Shown: one piece after another, positions 33,610 through 42,261 of the stretch
How the letters are laid out: every line of letters begins with the position of its first letter
Position numbering within the stretch: the first letter of the stretch is position 1
Assembly: GCA_021413885.1 (NCBI GenBank)
Contig: JAIOPM010000052.1
Span: 1 to 45,863 of the forward strand
Source: Planctomycetota bacterium
Lineage (GTDB): Bacteria > Planctomycetota > UBA1135 > GCA-002686595
DNA: 45,863 nt
Reading direction: 5' to 3'
Notes under the pieces: model-generated
The model's database searches: none
What the model saw: only the letters and a program-made list of their open reading frames with translations
What the model was told of the DNA's origin: nothing
Made by a program: the position numbers and the translations under genes

Positions 33610-33987
33610 GCCCACCGCAGGCTCGCGCTCCAGCCACTCAGGTGGAACTCGCGCCGAATCCTGCATTGCGGGAATCCGGGTTCCGATTCACACTTCGTCT
33701 GTGGGACGACCTTCAGCTATCGCATGCAAGACCGCAGGGCGGCTTCTGGTGCCACCTACTTCGGCGGCAGGACGTTGACGGGTGAGCAGCAGTACGCGGA
33801 CCGGGCGAGGCACCTGACTCTGCAACCGTCGAACGGCTGGGTTGTCTTCTCGGGTGACACCGCCGTCTCCGACTTTCCGACGGGGCCAGTCCAACCGGCG
33901 AACGCGGTTCCTTTCGGGCCGGCATGGACGACGGGAAGCGCGACCGATCCCAGCGAAGCATGGGTCGCGATTCACAATGCCAACTGA
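33610..33987 (+). pseudogene. Orphan reading-frame fragment between two secreted-protein genes
   Basis: The frame is open directly from the metalloprotease stop codon to the TGA at 33985-33987, with no start codon close to its beginning. The first ATG (33724) gives 87 residues. The translation contains protein-like stretches, HFVCGTTFSYRMQDRR, GATYFGGRTLTGEQQYADRA and NGWVVFSGDTAVSDFPTGPV, without the Arg-rich character of shadow frames here. It may be the 3' remnant of a secreted protein gene, or a short real gene. I recognise no family. Confidence 0.35.
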
Positions 33988-33996
33988 GCGACGGCC

Positions 33997-35745
33997 ATGA
34001 CGACACGGTATCGAGGCGACGCGCGCGAGTTCCGTCGCACTTCGCTCGAGCGGCACTCTGCGTCGTGGTGCTTCGCGGTCGGCCTGGCCGCGTCGTTCGC
34101 CGATGTTGCGTCCGGACAAACGCTCGTCTCGACATACTTCGGCAACTCTCTTGGGGACCGTTGCGGAGAGTCTGTCGCGGGCGCTGGTGATGTCGACGCG
34201 GACGGATTCGACGACGTGATCGTGGGCATTCCCGGGGACGCCGCGTTGACCGGCCTCGCGGTCGTCTACTCCGGCCGCACGCATGCGCTCCTACATTCGT
34301 TTTCCGGTCCAGCCCCAGCCAGCGCGTTCGGCGGGTTCGTTCGACATGCCGGGGACGTGAACGCCGACGGCTACGGCGACGTGATCGTCGGCGCACTTCG
34401 GGACGACACGGCCGGGGTCGACTTCGGCAGTGCGTCGGTGTTCTCGGGTCTCGACGGAACTCGGCTGCACTACTTCACGGGGCCTTCGAAGCTCTGCTAC
34501 TTCGGCGTCGTGTCCGGAGCGGGCGATGTCGATGCCGATGGCTACGACGATCTCGTGGTCGGTGCCTACTTCGACAAGACCACTGGACCCCAGTCCGGCA
34601 GTGCATTCGTCTACTCGGGTAAGACGGGCGCGCAGATTTGGAAGTTCAGCGGAGACTCGCCGGGTGATCTGCTGGGACTTGCAGTCGATGGAGCTGGCGA
34701 CGTCGACCGAGATGGGCATGCTGACATTCTCGTCGCCGCACCCTATGACGGCGCCTTCCTGCCGAGCGCCGGTACGGTTCGGATCTACTCGGGTCGCGAC
34801 GGCTCGGCGATTCTCACAATCCACGGCGAATCGGCGTTTGACAATCTCGGCTCGTCGGTCAGTTCCGCCGGAGACGTCAATGCCGATGGTTGGCCGGATG
34901 TGATTCTCGGTGCATCCGGGGCCAGCGTCGGAGGTGTCCAGAATGGTGCAGCGTACGTTTACTCCGGCAAGGGCGGATCTCGACTCTACGCGTTCTACGG
35001 TCATCACGACTTCGACTACCTCGGGTGGACAGTCGACGGTGCGGGCGATGTCGATGGCGACGGTTACGCCGATTTCATTCTCGGCTCCTACAACGCCTGG
35101 TTCGGAGGGCACGCGTTCGGCCTTCCGTGGCTCGCGGGGAAGGCGTACGTGATTTCCGGCCGCGAAGGACTGGAGCTCTTCTCGGTCCATGGCGGACGCA
35201 ATTCGGACAGTTTCGGCTGGTCGGTTGCCGGCGCAGGCGATTTCAACGGCGATGGGTTGTCGGAGATCATCGTCGGAGAGCCTCAGCGCGACCGCGGCGT
35301 CACGAACACGGGCGCCGCGGAGGTGTACTCGGGTTGCCCGTTGCCGCCGGTGCTGTACTGCAGCTCGAAACCGAACTCGCTCGGCGGAATCCCGAACATC
35401 CTCTTCACCGGCACTGCAACGCTCGACGGCGCGGACGACTTCGTGTTGACGGCGACGGGCCTCGTGCCGCACAGCGAAACGGTCTTGCTGATCGGCTCTG
35501 AGTCGGTGGCGACGCCGTTCGCCGGCGGGACGCTGTGCGTTGCGCCTCCGTTGCGACGCATCCGACTGGAGAACAGCGACGAGTCAGGCACTGTGCGCTT
35601 CCATGTCTCCGACGCGTGGATGACTGCGATCGGACTGCACGTCGGCTCCAATGTGTTCATGCAGTTCTGGAGTCGCGACGCGGGCTTCGCGCCGCCGAGC
35701 GATGTGGCGTTGACCCAAGGCGTGCGCTTCGCCGTGTGCCCCTGA
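33997..35745 (+). CDS. Secreted seven-bladed FG-GAP (integrin alpha-type) propeller protein
   Basis: The 582-residue protein uses the ATG at 33997, though a later start cannot be excluded; a hydrophobic signal-like segment lies at about 22-40 ending in ASGQ. Seven FG-GAP units follow, each with a Ca-type loop: AGDVDADGFDD, AGDVNADGYGD, AGDVDADGYDD, AGDVDRDGHAD, AGDVNADGWPD, AGDVDGDGYAD and AGDFNGDGLSE. That is the number needed for a closed propeller. Residues from about 452 (LYCSSKPNSLGG) form a C-terminal domain related to that of the protein at 15798, with DDFVLTATGL, TPFAGGTLCVAPPLRR, FWSRDAG and a final VRFAVCP. Codon use is less GC-rich than in the neighbours (for example GTTTACTCC, GGTGCATCC), which may mean later acquisition. 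Confidence 0.9.
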   Translation: MTTRYRGDAREFRRTSLERHSASWCFAVGLAASFADVASGQTLVSTYFGNSLGDRCGESVAGAGDVDADGFDDVIVGIPGDAALTGLAVVYSGRTHALLHSFSGPAPASAFGGFVRHAGDVNADGYGDVIVGALRDDTAGVDFGSASVFSGLDGTRLHYFTGPSKLCYFGVVSGAGDVDADGYDDLVVGAYFDKTTGPQSGSAFVYSGKTGAQIWKFSGDSPGDLLGLAVDGAGDVDRDGHADILVAAPYDGAFLPSAGTVRIYSGRDGSAILTIHGESAFDNLGSSVSSAGDVNADGWPDVILGASGASVGGVQNGAAYVYSGKGGSRLYAFYGHHDFDYLGWTVDGAGDVDGDGYADFILGSYNAWFGGHAFGLPWLAGKAYVISGREGLELFSVHGGRNSDSFGWSVAGAGDFNGDGLSEIIVGEPQRDRGVTNTGAAEVYSGCPLPPVLYCSSKPNSLGGIPNILFTGTATLDGADDFVLTATGLVPHSETVLLIGSESVATPFAGGTLCVAPPLRRIRLENSDESGTVRFHVSDAWMTAIGLHVGSNVFMQFWSRDAGFAPPSDVALTQGVRFAVCP

Positions 35746-35752
35746 GCTCGAT

Positions 35753-35767
35753 CGTCGTCGAACGACG
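35753..35767. terminator. Small hairpin between convergent genes
   Basis: CGTCGT and ACGACG form a perfect 6-bp stem with a 3-base loop in the 52-base gap between two convergent genes. It could serve both strands as a terminator. There is no T-tract, so the call is weak. Confidence 0.3.
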
Positions 35768-35797
35768 GCGGGTTCGACGGCGTCGGCGTTCGAGCGA

Positions 35798-36262
35798 CTA
35801 CGAAGCGCCGGTTTCCGCGGGGCCCGGTCCGTAGCGCAGCGTTTCTCCCATCCAGTCGCTCGCGTCGCGCCAGAGCATTCTGCGCGCGCTCACCCAAGTG
35901 CAAGTGTCGTCGGCGACAACGCTCTGCTTGAGGTCCGAGTCCGGGATCCACAGCCACTCGTCCTCGAGTCGGCGAAGCGTCGCTTCGAAGATGATCTGAA
36001 CGTGGTCGTCCTTGGGTGGAACGAGGTTCAGGCGCGTCACGCCCATGAACAAGAGCTCGATCGCCGAGAGAGGGCGAGCTTGGCGTTGAACGAGCATGCG
36101 AACCGTCGTGTCGGACTCGAGGGCGAAGCCCATCCCCAACTCCTCGGCCACGTAGTGCCCCGTCCAGACGTGCAACTCCCGAATGCACGCGTCGTGGAAA
36201 TGCCCGAAGCGACGCAACAGCTCGTTCGCGTCGTCGAGAGTCTTCAGCTCGTTCCACTCCAT
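35798..36262 (-). CDS. Small cytoplasmic protein of unknown function
   Basis: The protein has 154 residues from the ATG at 36262 (MEWNELKTLDDANELL). There is no signal peptide or membrane helix. The segment FGHFHDACIRELHVWTGHYV, then LVQRQARPLSAIELLFMGVTRLNL and HVQIIFEATL, resembles a widespread uncharacterised bacterial family that I remember only by its FHDxCxxEL opening. Many single-gene unknowns of this size are immunity-like or stress proteins, but nothing here proves that. It stands alone between convergent and divergent neighbours. Confidence 0.7.
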   Translation of the reverse strand: MEWNELKTLDDANELLRRFGHFHDACIRELHVWTGHYVAEELGMGFALESDTTVRMLVQRQARPLSAIELLFMGVTRLNLVPPKDDHVQIIFEATLRRLEDEWLWIPDSDLKQSVVADDTCTWVSARRMLWRDASDWMGETLRYGPGPAETGAS

Positions 36263-36362
36263 GCGAGACCGGCGTAGTCTGCCGTCGCCCCGCCGAGCGC
36301 GCACTCGGAACTCGCAAGCGGATCGAAGCTCGCGAGCCACGCGCCCCAACCCCACTTCAGTC

Positions 36363-36848
36363 GTGCACGACCCGCGCTACGCACCGCATCGGCCGTTTCC
36401 TCCGCACGCGTTCGTGCCGGGGAAGACGAAGCGGCCGGAGCGTGACGAAGAGCCCGCGCGTGAAGCGCTCGCTCCCGAACGTTGGCGCGAGGACGACGAC
36501 TATCTCTTCGGCGTCGATCTCTACAACGCGGACTTCTTGTGGGAAGCGCACGAAGCGTGGGAGCGGCCGTGGCGTGCGAGCACGGACGAATTCCAACGCC
36601 TCTACCTCCAAGGGCTGATCCAGTGCGCGGCGGCGTGCCTCCGACTCGCGATGGACGAACCGCGCGGCGCGCCGCGGCTCGCGCGCACGGCGTGCGAGAA
36701 GCTCGAATCCATCGCGCGGCGCGCGCCGAACGGTTACATGGGCCTCGACGTCGCGGCGTTCGCGCGCGAGTTCGCGGCCTGCTTCGAAGGCGAGCCCACG
36801 GCGGCGCGCAGGCCGCGGCTCGTCCTGCGCGTCGAACCCGAGGCCTGA
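36363..36848 (+). CDS. DUF309 family protein
   Basis: The 161-residue protein starts at the GTG at 36363 (VHDPRYAPHRPF). The DUF309 signature is GVDLYNADFLWEAHEAWERPWR (spanning about 49-70), followed by FQRLYLQGLIQCAAACLRL and a helical tail. DUF309 proteins are small helical proteins of unresolved role, found widely in bacteria, archaea and chloroplasts; the EAHEAWE motif suggests a metal or substrate site. It is 87 bases upstream of the giant oxidoreductase on the same strand, so cotranscription is possible, although the latter has its own promoter-like sequence. Confidence 0.82.
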   Translation: MHDPRYAPHRPFPPHAFVPGKTKRPERDEEPAREALAPERWREDDDYLFGVDLYNADFLWEAHEAWERPWRASTDEFQRLYLQGLIQCAAACLRLAMDEPRGAPRLARTACEKLESIARRAPNGYMGLDVAAFAREFAACFEGEPTAARRPRLVLRVEPEA

Positions 36849-36863
36849 CGGCGCGCCATCGCG

Positions 36864-36869
36864 TACACT
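36864..36869 (+). promoter_or_regulatory. Possible -10 element before the giant oxidoreductase gene
   Basis: TACACT lies 66 bases before the ATG at 36936 in the short gap after the DUF309 gene. No good -35 is visible. A 7-bp hairpin (36880-36899) would fall in the leader of a transcript from here. Confidence 0.3.
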
Positions 36870-36879
36870 ATCGGACTTC

Positions 36880-36899
36880 GCGGCTCGCCTCGGAGCCGC
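36880..36899 (+). other. Hairpin in the leader of the oxidoreductase gene
   Basis: GCGGCTC and GAGCCGC form a perfect 7-bp stem with the 6-base loop GCCTCG, 36 bases before the start codon. It could be a weak terminator for the DUF309 gene or a leader structure. Confidence 0.3.
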
Positions 36900-36935
36900 C
36901 GGGATCCCATCCGTCGACCACCGTTTTCGAGCACG

Positions 36936-39900
36936 ATGTCGCCCACCTCGACCGAGACTTCTCACCAGGCCGCGCCTCCCCGTCCGCTCGCCCTCGGCCT
37001 CCCCGGCTTCACGTTCGCCGACCTGCACGCGCCCGAGCAGCTCGCTCGCCTCCAAGGCGTGTTCACGGCGGAGCTCGAGCGCGCGGAACCCGAACTCGCG
37101 GCGCGCTATCGCGACTACGCGGCCGGTTCGCTCGAGCTCGCGGCTCCCGCCGAGTCGCAACTCCTGATCGACGTCGGCCGCCACGTCTCGCGTTTCGTCG
37201 CGAAGCTCTTCGGCGTCGAGAGCGAGGTCCTCGAACGCCGCCGCACGTTGGTCGACCGCCAACTCGTCTACAAGGTCCGCAACCAGTTCATCAAGAAGCA
37301 CGTGAAGTCCGCCGCGCTGAAGCCCGGCGACGACGCGAACTCCGTGCACACGCGCGCGCGTGCGTTGCTCGCGAAGTTGCCCGGCTTGCCGCTCGAGAAG
37401 GACGACGAAGAGCGCTTCGCGACGCGCGTGTGGAACCTGTTGCAGCTCGACGGAAGCGCGAAGGCGTACGACGGCGCGACCGAGACCGCAACGCAAGCGC
37501 TCGAACTGCTCGCGCTCCACCTCAAGCTCCTGCGCGAAGCCCACGATCCGTCGCTGAAGAGTTGGCGTTCGCTGCGCGAGCTCGAAACCCTCGACTTCGT
37601 CAACGGCCTCGTCCATCACCTGCGTCCGGACCCCGCGTTGCCCGAGGCGATTCGCGGCGATCCGAAGCACTTCCGCCGCCGTGACGGTTTCAAGCTCACC
37701 GACGCGCGCACCGACGATTTCCTCGTGATGAACGAGATCGATCAGTGCGTGTTCTGCCACGAACGCGAGAAGGATTCGTGCTCGCGCGGCTTCGTCGACA
37801 AGAAGACCGCGAAGATCGCGAAGAATCCGCTCGGTATCGACCTCGACGGCTGCCCGCTCGACGAACGCATCTCCGAGATGCACCTGCTCTACTCCGAGGG
37901 CGATCCGCTCGCGGCGTTGGCGATGGTGATGATCGACAATCCGATGTGCCCGGGCACCGGCCATCGGATCTGCAACGATTGCATGAAGGCCTGCATCTTC
38001 CAGAAGCAGCAGCCCGTCAACATCCCGCAGGTCGAGACCAAGGTGCTGACCGACGTGCTCGAGTTGCCGTTCGGGCCCGAGCTCTACTTGCTCTACACGC
38101 GTTGGAATCCGCTGCGCGTCCGGCGCATCCATGCGCTGCCGTACAACGGCATCAACGTGCTCGTCGTCGGCATGGGGCCGGCCGGGTACACGCTCGCGCA
38201 CTATCTGTGCAACGAAGGCTTCGGCGTCGTCGGCGTCGACGGGTTGAAGGTCGAGCCTCTCCCTTCGAAGTGGAGCGGTCGCGCGGAACGCGGCGAACCC
38301 GAGGCCGCGGTCGCGCCGGTCGATCGCTATTCCAAGTTGACGAGCGAGCTCGACGAGCGCGTCCTGCTCGGCTTCGGCGGCGTGTCCGAGTACGGCATCA
38401 CCGTGCGCTGGGACAAGAACTTCCTCTCGCTGCCGTACTTGTCGCTCGTGCGTCGCGAGAACTTCGAGCTCCACGGCGGCGTGCGCTTCGGCGGCACGCT
38501 CGATCTCGATCAAGCGTGGCGCTACGGCTTCGATCACGTCGCGATCGCGACCGGCGCGGGCAAGCCGACGATCGTGTCGATGAAGAACAACCTCTCGCGC
38601 GGCGTGCGCAAGGCGTCGGACTTCCTGATGGCGTTGCAGCTCACCGGCGCGTTCAAGAAGGACTCGCTCGCGAACTTGCAGCTGCGTATGCCGGTGATCG
38701 TCATCGGCGGCGGCTTGACCGGCATCGACACCGCGACCGAAGCGTTCGCGTACTACCCGTTGCAAGCGGAGAAGACGGCGCAACGCTTCGAGGCGATCTC
38801 GAAGCGTTTCGGCGAAGTGATCGTGCGGCGCTTCTTCAACCACGAGGAACAGGAGCTGCTCGACGAGCTCTTGACGCACGGCCGCGCCGTGCTCGCCGAA
38901 CGCAAGCGCGCCGCGGCGGCGAAGGAAGCGCCGAACTTCGAACCGCTGATGCAGAGTTGGGGCGGCGTGCGCCTCGTCTACCGCAAGAACCTCGCGGACT
39001 CGCCGGCGTATCGCCTGAACCACGAAGAGGTGATCAAGGCGCTCGAAGAAGGCATCACGATCGTCGAGAGCATGTCGCCGGTCGAAGCGTTGCTCGACAA
39101 GCACGGCGCGGTGCGCGCGGTCACGTTCGAACGCCAGATGCAAGTCGAAGGTCGATGGAAGAGCTCCGGTGAGCTCGTCGAGATGGCGGCGCGTACGGTG
39201 CTCGTCGCCGCGGGCACCAGCCCGAACATCACGTACGAGCAGGAGAATCCCGGCACGTTCGCGCTCGACAAGTGGAAGAGCTTCTTCCAAGTCGGCGAAC
39301 GCGTCGACGGCGCGCTCGCGCCGGTCGAGGACGGCAAACGCGCGAGGAACGCGTTCTTCACCTCCTACGACGACGGCGCGCACAGCGTCTCCGTCTACGG
39401 CGACAACCATCCGGCGTACGCCGGCAACGTCGTCAAGGCGATGGCCTCGGCGCGCGCGGGCTACGTGAAGATCGTCGAGACGTTCCGCGAGCGGCTCGCG
39501 CGCGTGAACGCTGCGCCGGACGCGATCGCGGAACGCAAAGGCAGCTGGAAGAAGCTCGTGCAGAAGCTCGGCTTCGAGCTGACCGCCGTCGTGCACGAGG
39601 TCAACCGCCTGACGCCGACGATCACCGAAGTGATCGTCCACGCGCCCGCCGCGGCACGGCGCTTCCAACCGGGCCAGTTCTATCGCCTGCAGAACTTCGA
39701 GGTGAATTCGAGCGTGGTCAAGGGCACCAAGCTCCAACTCGAAGGCCTCGCGCTGACCGGCGCGTGGACCGATCCGGCGCGCGGACTGTTGTCGATGATC
39801 GTGCTCGAGATGGGCGCGAGCTCGCGCCTCTGCGCGATGTTGAAGCCCGGCGAACGCGTGATCGTGATGGGCCCGACCGGCGCGCCGACCGAGATCCCCG

Positions 39901-40571
39901 AAGGCGAGAAGGTGATCCTCGCCGGCGGCGGACTCGGCAACGCGGTGCTCTTCTCGATCGGCCGCGCGCTGCGCGAGAAGAAGAACGAGGTCGTCTACTT
40001 TGCGGCGTTCCGGCGCGGCGAGGACCTCTTCAAGCGCGAGGAGCTCGAATCCGCCGCCGACGTCGTCGTGTGGTCGACCGACTCCGGCGCCGAGATCGTG
40101 CCGAACAAGACGCGCCCGTACGACCGCCACTTCCGCGGCAACGTCGTGCAGGCGATGCTCGCGTACGCGAAGGACGAGCTCGGCGAGCGCACGATCGAAC
40201 TCGCCGACTGCTCGCGCCTGATCTGCATCGGCTCCGACCGCATGATGAACGCGGTGCGCGAAGCGCGTTCCGCCGGCCTGCGCCCGTTCCTCTCCCCCGA
40301 GCACGTCGCGATCGGTTCGATCAACTCGCCGATGCAGTGCATGATGAAGGAGATCTGCGCGCAGTGCCTGTGTCGACACGTCGACCCTGTCACGCGCGCC
40401 GAAGTCGCGCCGGTATTCTCGTGCTCGAACCAGGATCAACCGCTCGACGCGGTCGACTTCGAGAACCTGCAACAGCGTCTGCGCGGGAACTCGGTGCAGG
40501 AGAAGTTGTCGAACCTCTGGCTCGATCACCTCGTGCACGAGGGCAAATTGCCGATCTGGTCGACGCTCTGA
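36936..40571 (+). CDS. Multidomain FAD/NAD(P)/Fe-S oxidoreductase (GltD-like core with PyrK/FNR-like C-terminus)
   Basis: The 1,211-residue cytoplasmic protein begins at the ATG at 36936. Residues 1-260 are helical without known motif. Residues 269-353 hold two Cys groups (Cys271, 274, 282 and Cys346, 349, 353 in CNDCMKAC), fitting the Fe-S region that precedes GltD-type flavoproteins. A FAD-binding Rossmann motif VLVVGMGPAG follows at 408-417 and an NAD(P)-type VIGGGLTGIDTATEA near 588-602. From about 883 there is a ferredoxin-reductase/PyrK-like module: FQPGQFYRLQ (about 909) binds flavin and AGGGLGN (about 994) binds NAD. Cysteines at 1135, 1141, 1144, 1146 and 1163 resemble the [2Fe-2S] site of PyrK. 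Such an arrangement can move electrons between NAD(P)H and Fe-S acceptors, possibly with electron bifurcation, but the physiological substrate is not evident. No partner subunit gene is adjacent. Confidence 0.88.
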   Translation: MSPTSTETSHQAAPPRPLALGLPGFTFADLHAPEQLARLQGVFTAELERAEPELAARYRDYAAGSLELAAPAESQLLIDVGRHVSRFVAKLFGVESEVLERRRTLVDRQLVYKVRNQFIKKHVKSAALKPGDDANSVHTRARALLAKLPGLPLEKDDEERFATRVWNLLQLDGSAKAYDGATETATQALELLALHLKLLREAHDPSLKSWRSLRELETLDFVNGLVHHLRPDPALPEAIRGDPKHFRRRDGFKLTDARTDDFLVMNEIDQCVFCHEREKDSCSRGFVDKKTAKIAKNPLGIDLDGCPLDERISEMHLLYSEGDPLAALAMVMIDNPMCPGTGHRICNDCMKACIFQKQQPVNIPQVETKVLTDVLELPFGPELYLLYTRWNPLRVRRIHALPYNGINVLVVGMGPAGYTLAHYLCNEGFGVVGVDGLKVEPLPSKWSGRAERGEPEAAVAPVDRYSKLTSELDERVLLGFGGVSEYGITVRWDKNFLSLPYLSLVRRENFELHGGVRFGGTLDLDQAWRYGFDHVAIATGAGKPTIVSMKNNLSRGVRKASDFLMALQLTGAFKKDSLANLQLRMPVIVIGGGLTGIDTATEAFAYYPLQAEKTAQRFEAISKRFGEVIVRRFFNHEEQELLDELLTHGRAVLAERKRAAAAKEAPNFEPLMQSWGGVRLVYRKNLADSPAYRLNHEEVIKALEEGITIVESMSPVEALLDKHGAVRAVTFERQMQVEGRWKSSGELVEMAARTVLVAAGTSPNITYEQENPGTFALDKWKSFFQVGERVDGALAPVEDGKRARNAFFTSYDDGAHSVSVYGDNHPAYAGNVVKAMASARAGYVKIVETFRERLARVNAAPDAIAERKGSWKKLVQKLGFELTAVVHEVNRLTPTITEVIVHAPAAARRFQPGQFYRLQNFEVNSSVVKGTKLQLEGLALTGAWTDPARGLLSMIVLEMGASSRLCAMLKPGERVIVMGPTGAPTEIPEGEKVILAGGGLGNAVLFSIGRALREKKNEVVYFAAFRRGEDLFKREELESAADVVVWSTDSGAEIVPNKTRPYDRHFRGNVVQAMLAYAKDELGERTIELADCSRLICIGSDRMMNAVREARSAGLRPFLSPEHVAIGSINSPMQCMMKEICAQCLCRHVDPVTRAEVAPVFSCSNQDQPLDAVDFENLQQRLRGNSVQEKLSNLWLDHLVHEGKLPIWSTL

Positions 40572-40578
40572 GCGACGG

Positions 40579-42198
40579 TCAGTGCCGGCTCGGTTCGTCG
40601 AGGATCTTCACGATCACGTCGGCACCGGGCAGCACGCCGAGCACCGGCCTGAAGTGCCGGAACCATTCGACGGCTTCCGGATCGCGGCGCTCGGCGTCGA
40701 TCGCGTACTTCGCGGCCGCGTTGCCTCCTAGGGCGTACTGACCCGCCGCGAAACCGCCGACGGCCGTGTGCCCCACGGACACGCCGCCCAACGTGAGCAG
40801 GCCCGCCGCCAAGCCGCCGAACGCGAGCCCGCCGAGCGACAGACCGCCGAACGCGATCACGCCGATCGCCGCGCCGCCGAAGGCGAAGACGCCGCGCGCG
40901 AAATTGCCGATCGCGACGACTCCGAGCGCGCGCGGCCCGAATGCGAACCACGCCTTCGCGAGCTTCTGAGGACCGGGAGCCTTCGGCGGCACGAAGTGCA
41001 CCAGCGGCAGGCCGAGGAACGTGCGCGTCGATTTGTACTCCTCGCCGAAGTACAGGATGCGGACGTACACGTAACGGCCTCTCGCCAACGCTCCGCCTCG
41101 GCGCGCGAGCGCCTGCGGCTCACGCCCCTCCGCGATCGCTTGCAGGTCGACGGCGAACTCGAGCGCGGTCGGATAGCGCTCGCGCGGCTCCTTCGCCATC
41201 GCGTGACGCACGACCGCGTCGACGGCGCGCGAACAATGCGGCGCGAACTGACGCACCGACGGCGGCTCGTCGCGGCGCATGCGTTCGAGCACCGCGAGCA
41301 CGCTGTCGCCTTCGTACGGCCGACGCCCGGTCAAGCCTTCGAAGAGCGTGACGCCGAGCGAATAGACGTCGCTGCGTTGGTCGACGCGCTCGGAGATGAG
41401 AGTCGCTTGCTCGGGCGACATGTAGTACGGCGTGCCGAGCGGCTCGCCCGACAACGACAATCCCGGATCGCCGTCGCCCTTCGCGAGTCCGAAGTCCGCG
41501 ATCACCGCGCGACCGTCCTTGTGGATCAGGATGTTCGACGGCTTGACGTCGCGGTGGACGAGCCCGAGCTCGTGCGCGACGCCGAGCGCCCGAGCGACCG
41601 GCACGAGCAGCGCGCACAGCGCTTGTTCGAGCGTCCGCTCCGCGCCCGCGCCGCCGGTCAAGCGCGCGAGGTCGGCGCCGTTCGGCTTCTCGAGCGCGCC
41701 GAGCTCCGTGTAGACCTCCGCGAGCGTCCGACCTTCGACGTACTCCATCGCGAGGTAGTGATGGCCGAGCGCTTCGCCGACCGCGTGGACCTGCACGATG
41801 TGCGGATGCTGCAAGCGCGCGACGGCGAGAGCTTCGCGCCGAAAGCGATCGACGTGCCGCCGCTCGAGCGCGAGGCCCGGCCGCAAGACCTTGAGCGCGA
41901 CCGGACGACGCAGATCGGTCTGCTGCGCGAGATAGACGACCGACATGCCGCCGCGACCGAGTTCGCGCACGATCTCGAATTGATCGAGGCGCACGCCGGG
42001 CTGCAACGCGGCGGTCGCGCGCGGCGCCGCGGCGATCCCGGACTGGATCATGCGGAAGCAACGCTCGAGGTTCGGCCGGTGCGGCTCGGGCGCGCGCGCG
42101 AGCAGATCGGCGGGATCCCGTCGCTCGCCGCGCGCGACGCGATCGGAATATTCGGCCACCAAACGATCGAGGAGGTCGTCGAGGTTCTCGGGTTCCAT
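40579..42198 (-). CDS. Ser/Thr protein kinase with a glycine-pentad repeat tail
   Basis: The 539-residue protein uses the ATG at 42198 (MEPENLDDLLDRLV). A short helical N-terminus precedes the kinase domain at about 74-360: GRGGMSVVY (81-89), ATP-binding Lys103, catalytic loop HRDVKPSN (215-222) and DFG (235-237), so this one is an RD kinase. After a linker with RGRYVYVRILYFGEEYKST, residues 426-500 consist of exactly 15 five-residue units starting with Gly (last unit Ala), for example GVFAF, GGAAI, GVIAF, GGLSL, GGLAF. No charge occurs in the core of this block apart from one Arg, one His and one Lys. It could be a beta-solenoid or a membrane-embedded segment. It lies 63 bases after the ECF sigma factor gene and is probably the last gene of the operon. 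Confidence 0.92.
   Translation of the reverse strand: MEPENLDDLLDRLVAEYSDRVARGERRDPADLLARAPEPHRPNLERCFRMIQSGIAAAPRATAALQPGVRLDQFEIVRELGRGGMSVVYLAQQTDLRRPVALKVLRPGLALERRHVDRFRREALAVARLQHPHIVQVHAVGEALGHHYLAMEYVEGRTLAEVYTELGALEKPNGADLARLTGGAGAERTLEQALCALLVPVARALGVAHELGLVHRDVKPSNILIHKDGRAVIADFGLAKGDGDPGLSLSGEPLGTPYYMSPEQATLISERVDQRSDVYSLGVTLFEGLTGRRPYEGDSVLAVLERMRRDEPPSVRQFAPHCSRAVDAVVRHAMAKEPRERYPTALEFAVDLQAIAEGREPQALARRGGALARGRYVYVRILYFGEEYKSTRTFLGLPLVHFVPPKAPGPQKLAKAWFAFGPRALGVVAIGNFARGVFAFGGAAIGVIAFGGLSLGGLAFGGLAAGLLTLGGVSVGHTAVGGFAAGQYALGGNAAAKYAIDAERRDPEAVEWFRHFRPVLGVLPGADVIVKILDEPSRH
40699..40923 (-). repeat. Coding repeat: 15 glycine-led pentapeptides
   Basis: Bases 40923 to 40699 on the minus strand encode 75 residues that divide without remainder into 15 pentads. 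The consensus is G-[GV]-x-A-[FILV], often alternating as decads of GxxAF-GGxxx type. The first is GVVAI and the last AKYAI. Confidence 0.85.
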
Positions 42199-42245
42199 GC
42201 TCGATCCAGGCGTCAGTCGACGGGCGATTCGTCGCGACATCCAAG

Positions 42246-42251
42246 AAAAAA
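42246..42251 (-). terminator. T6 tract between sigma factor and kinase genes
   Basis: On the minus strand a run of six T follows a G/C-rich imperfect inverted sequence (CCGAGAG...CTCCTCCGG) shortly after the sigma factor stop. In such GC-rich DNA the run is unusual. It may be a partial terminator that lowers kinase expression relative to the sigma factor. Confidence 0.3.
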
Positions 42252-42261
42252 CCGGAGGAGC

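Noticed and set aside
31036..33666. Minus-strand frame of 876 residues opposite the metalloprotease gene
   Set aside because: Low-complexity Arg/Glu/Leu antisense sequence; the plus strand has HExxH and a coherent fold.
36357..40538. Minus-strand frame of 1,393 residues opposite the oxidoreductase
   Set aside because: Composition is typical antisense of a GC-rich gene (Arg, Glu, Ala, Val, His), with no domains, while the plus strand carries clear FAD and Fe-S motifs.
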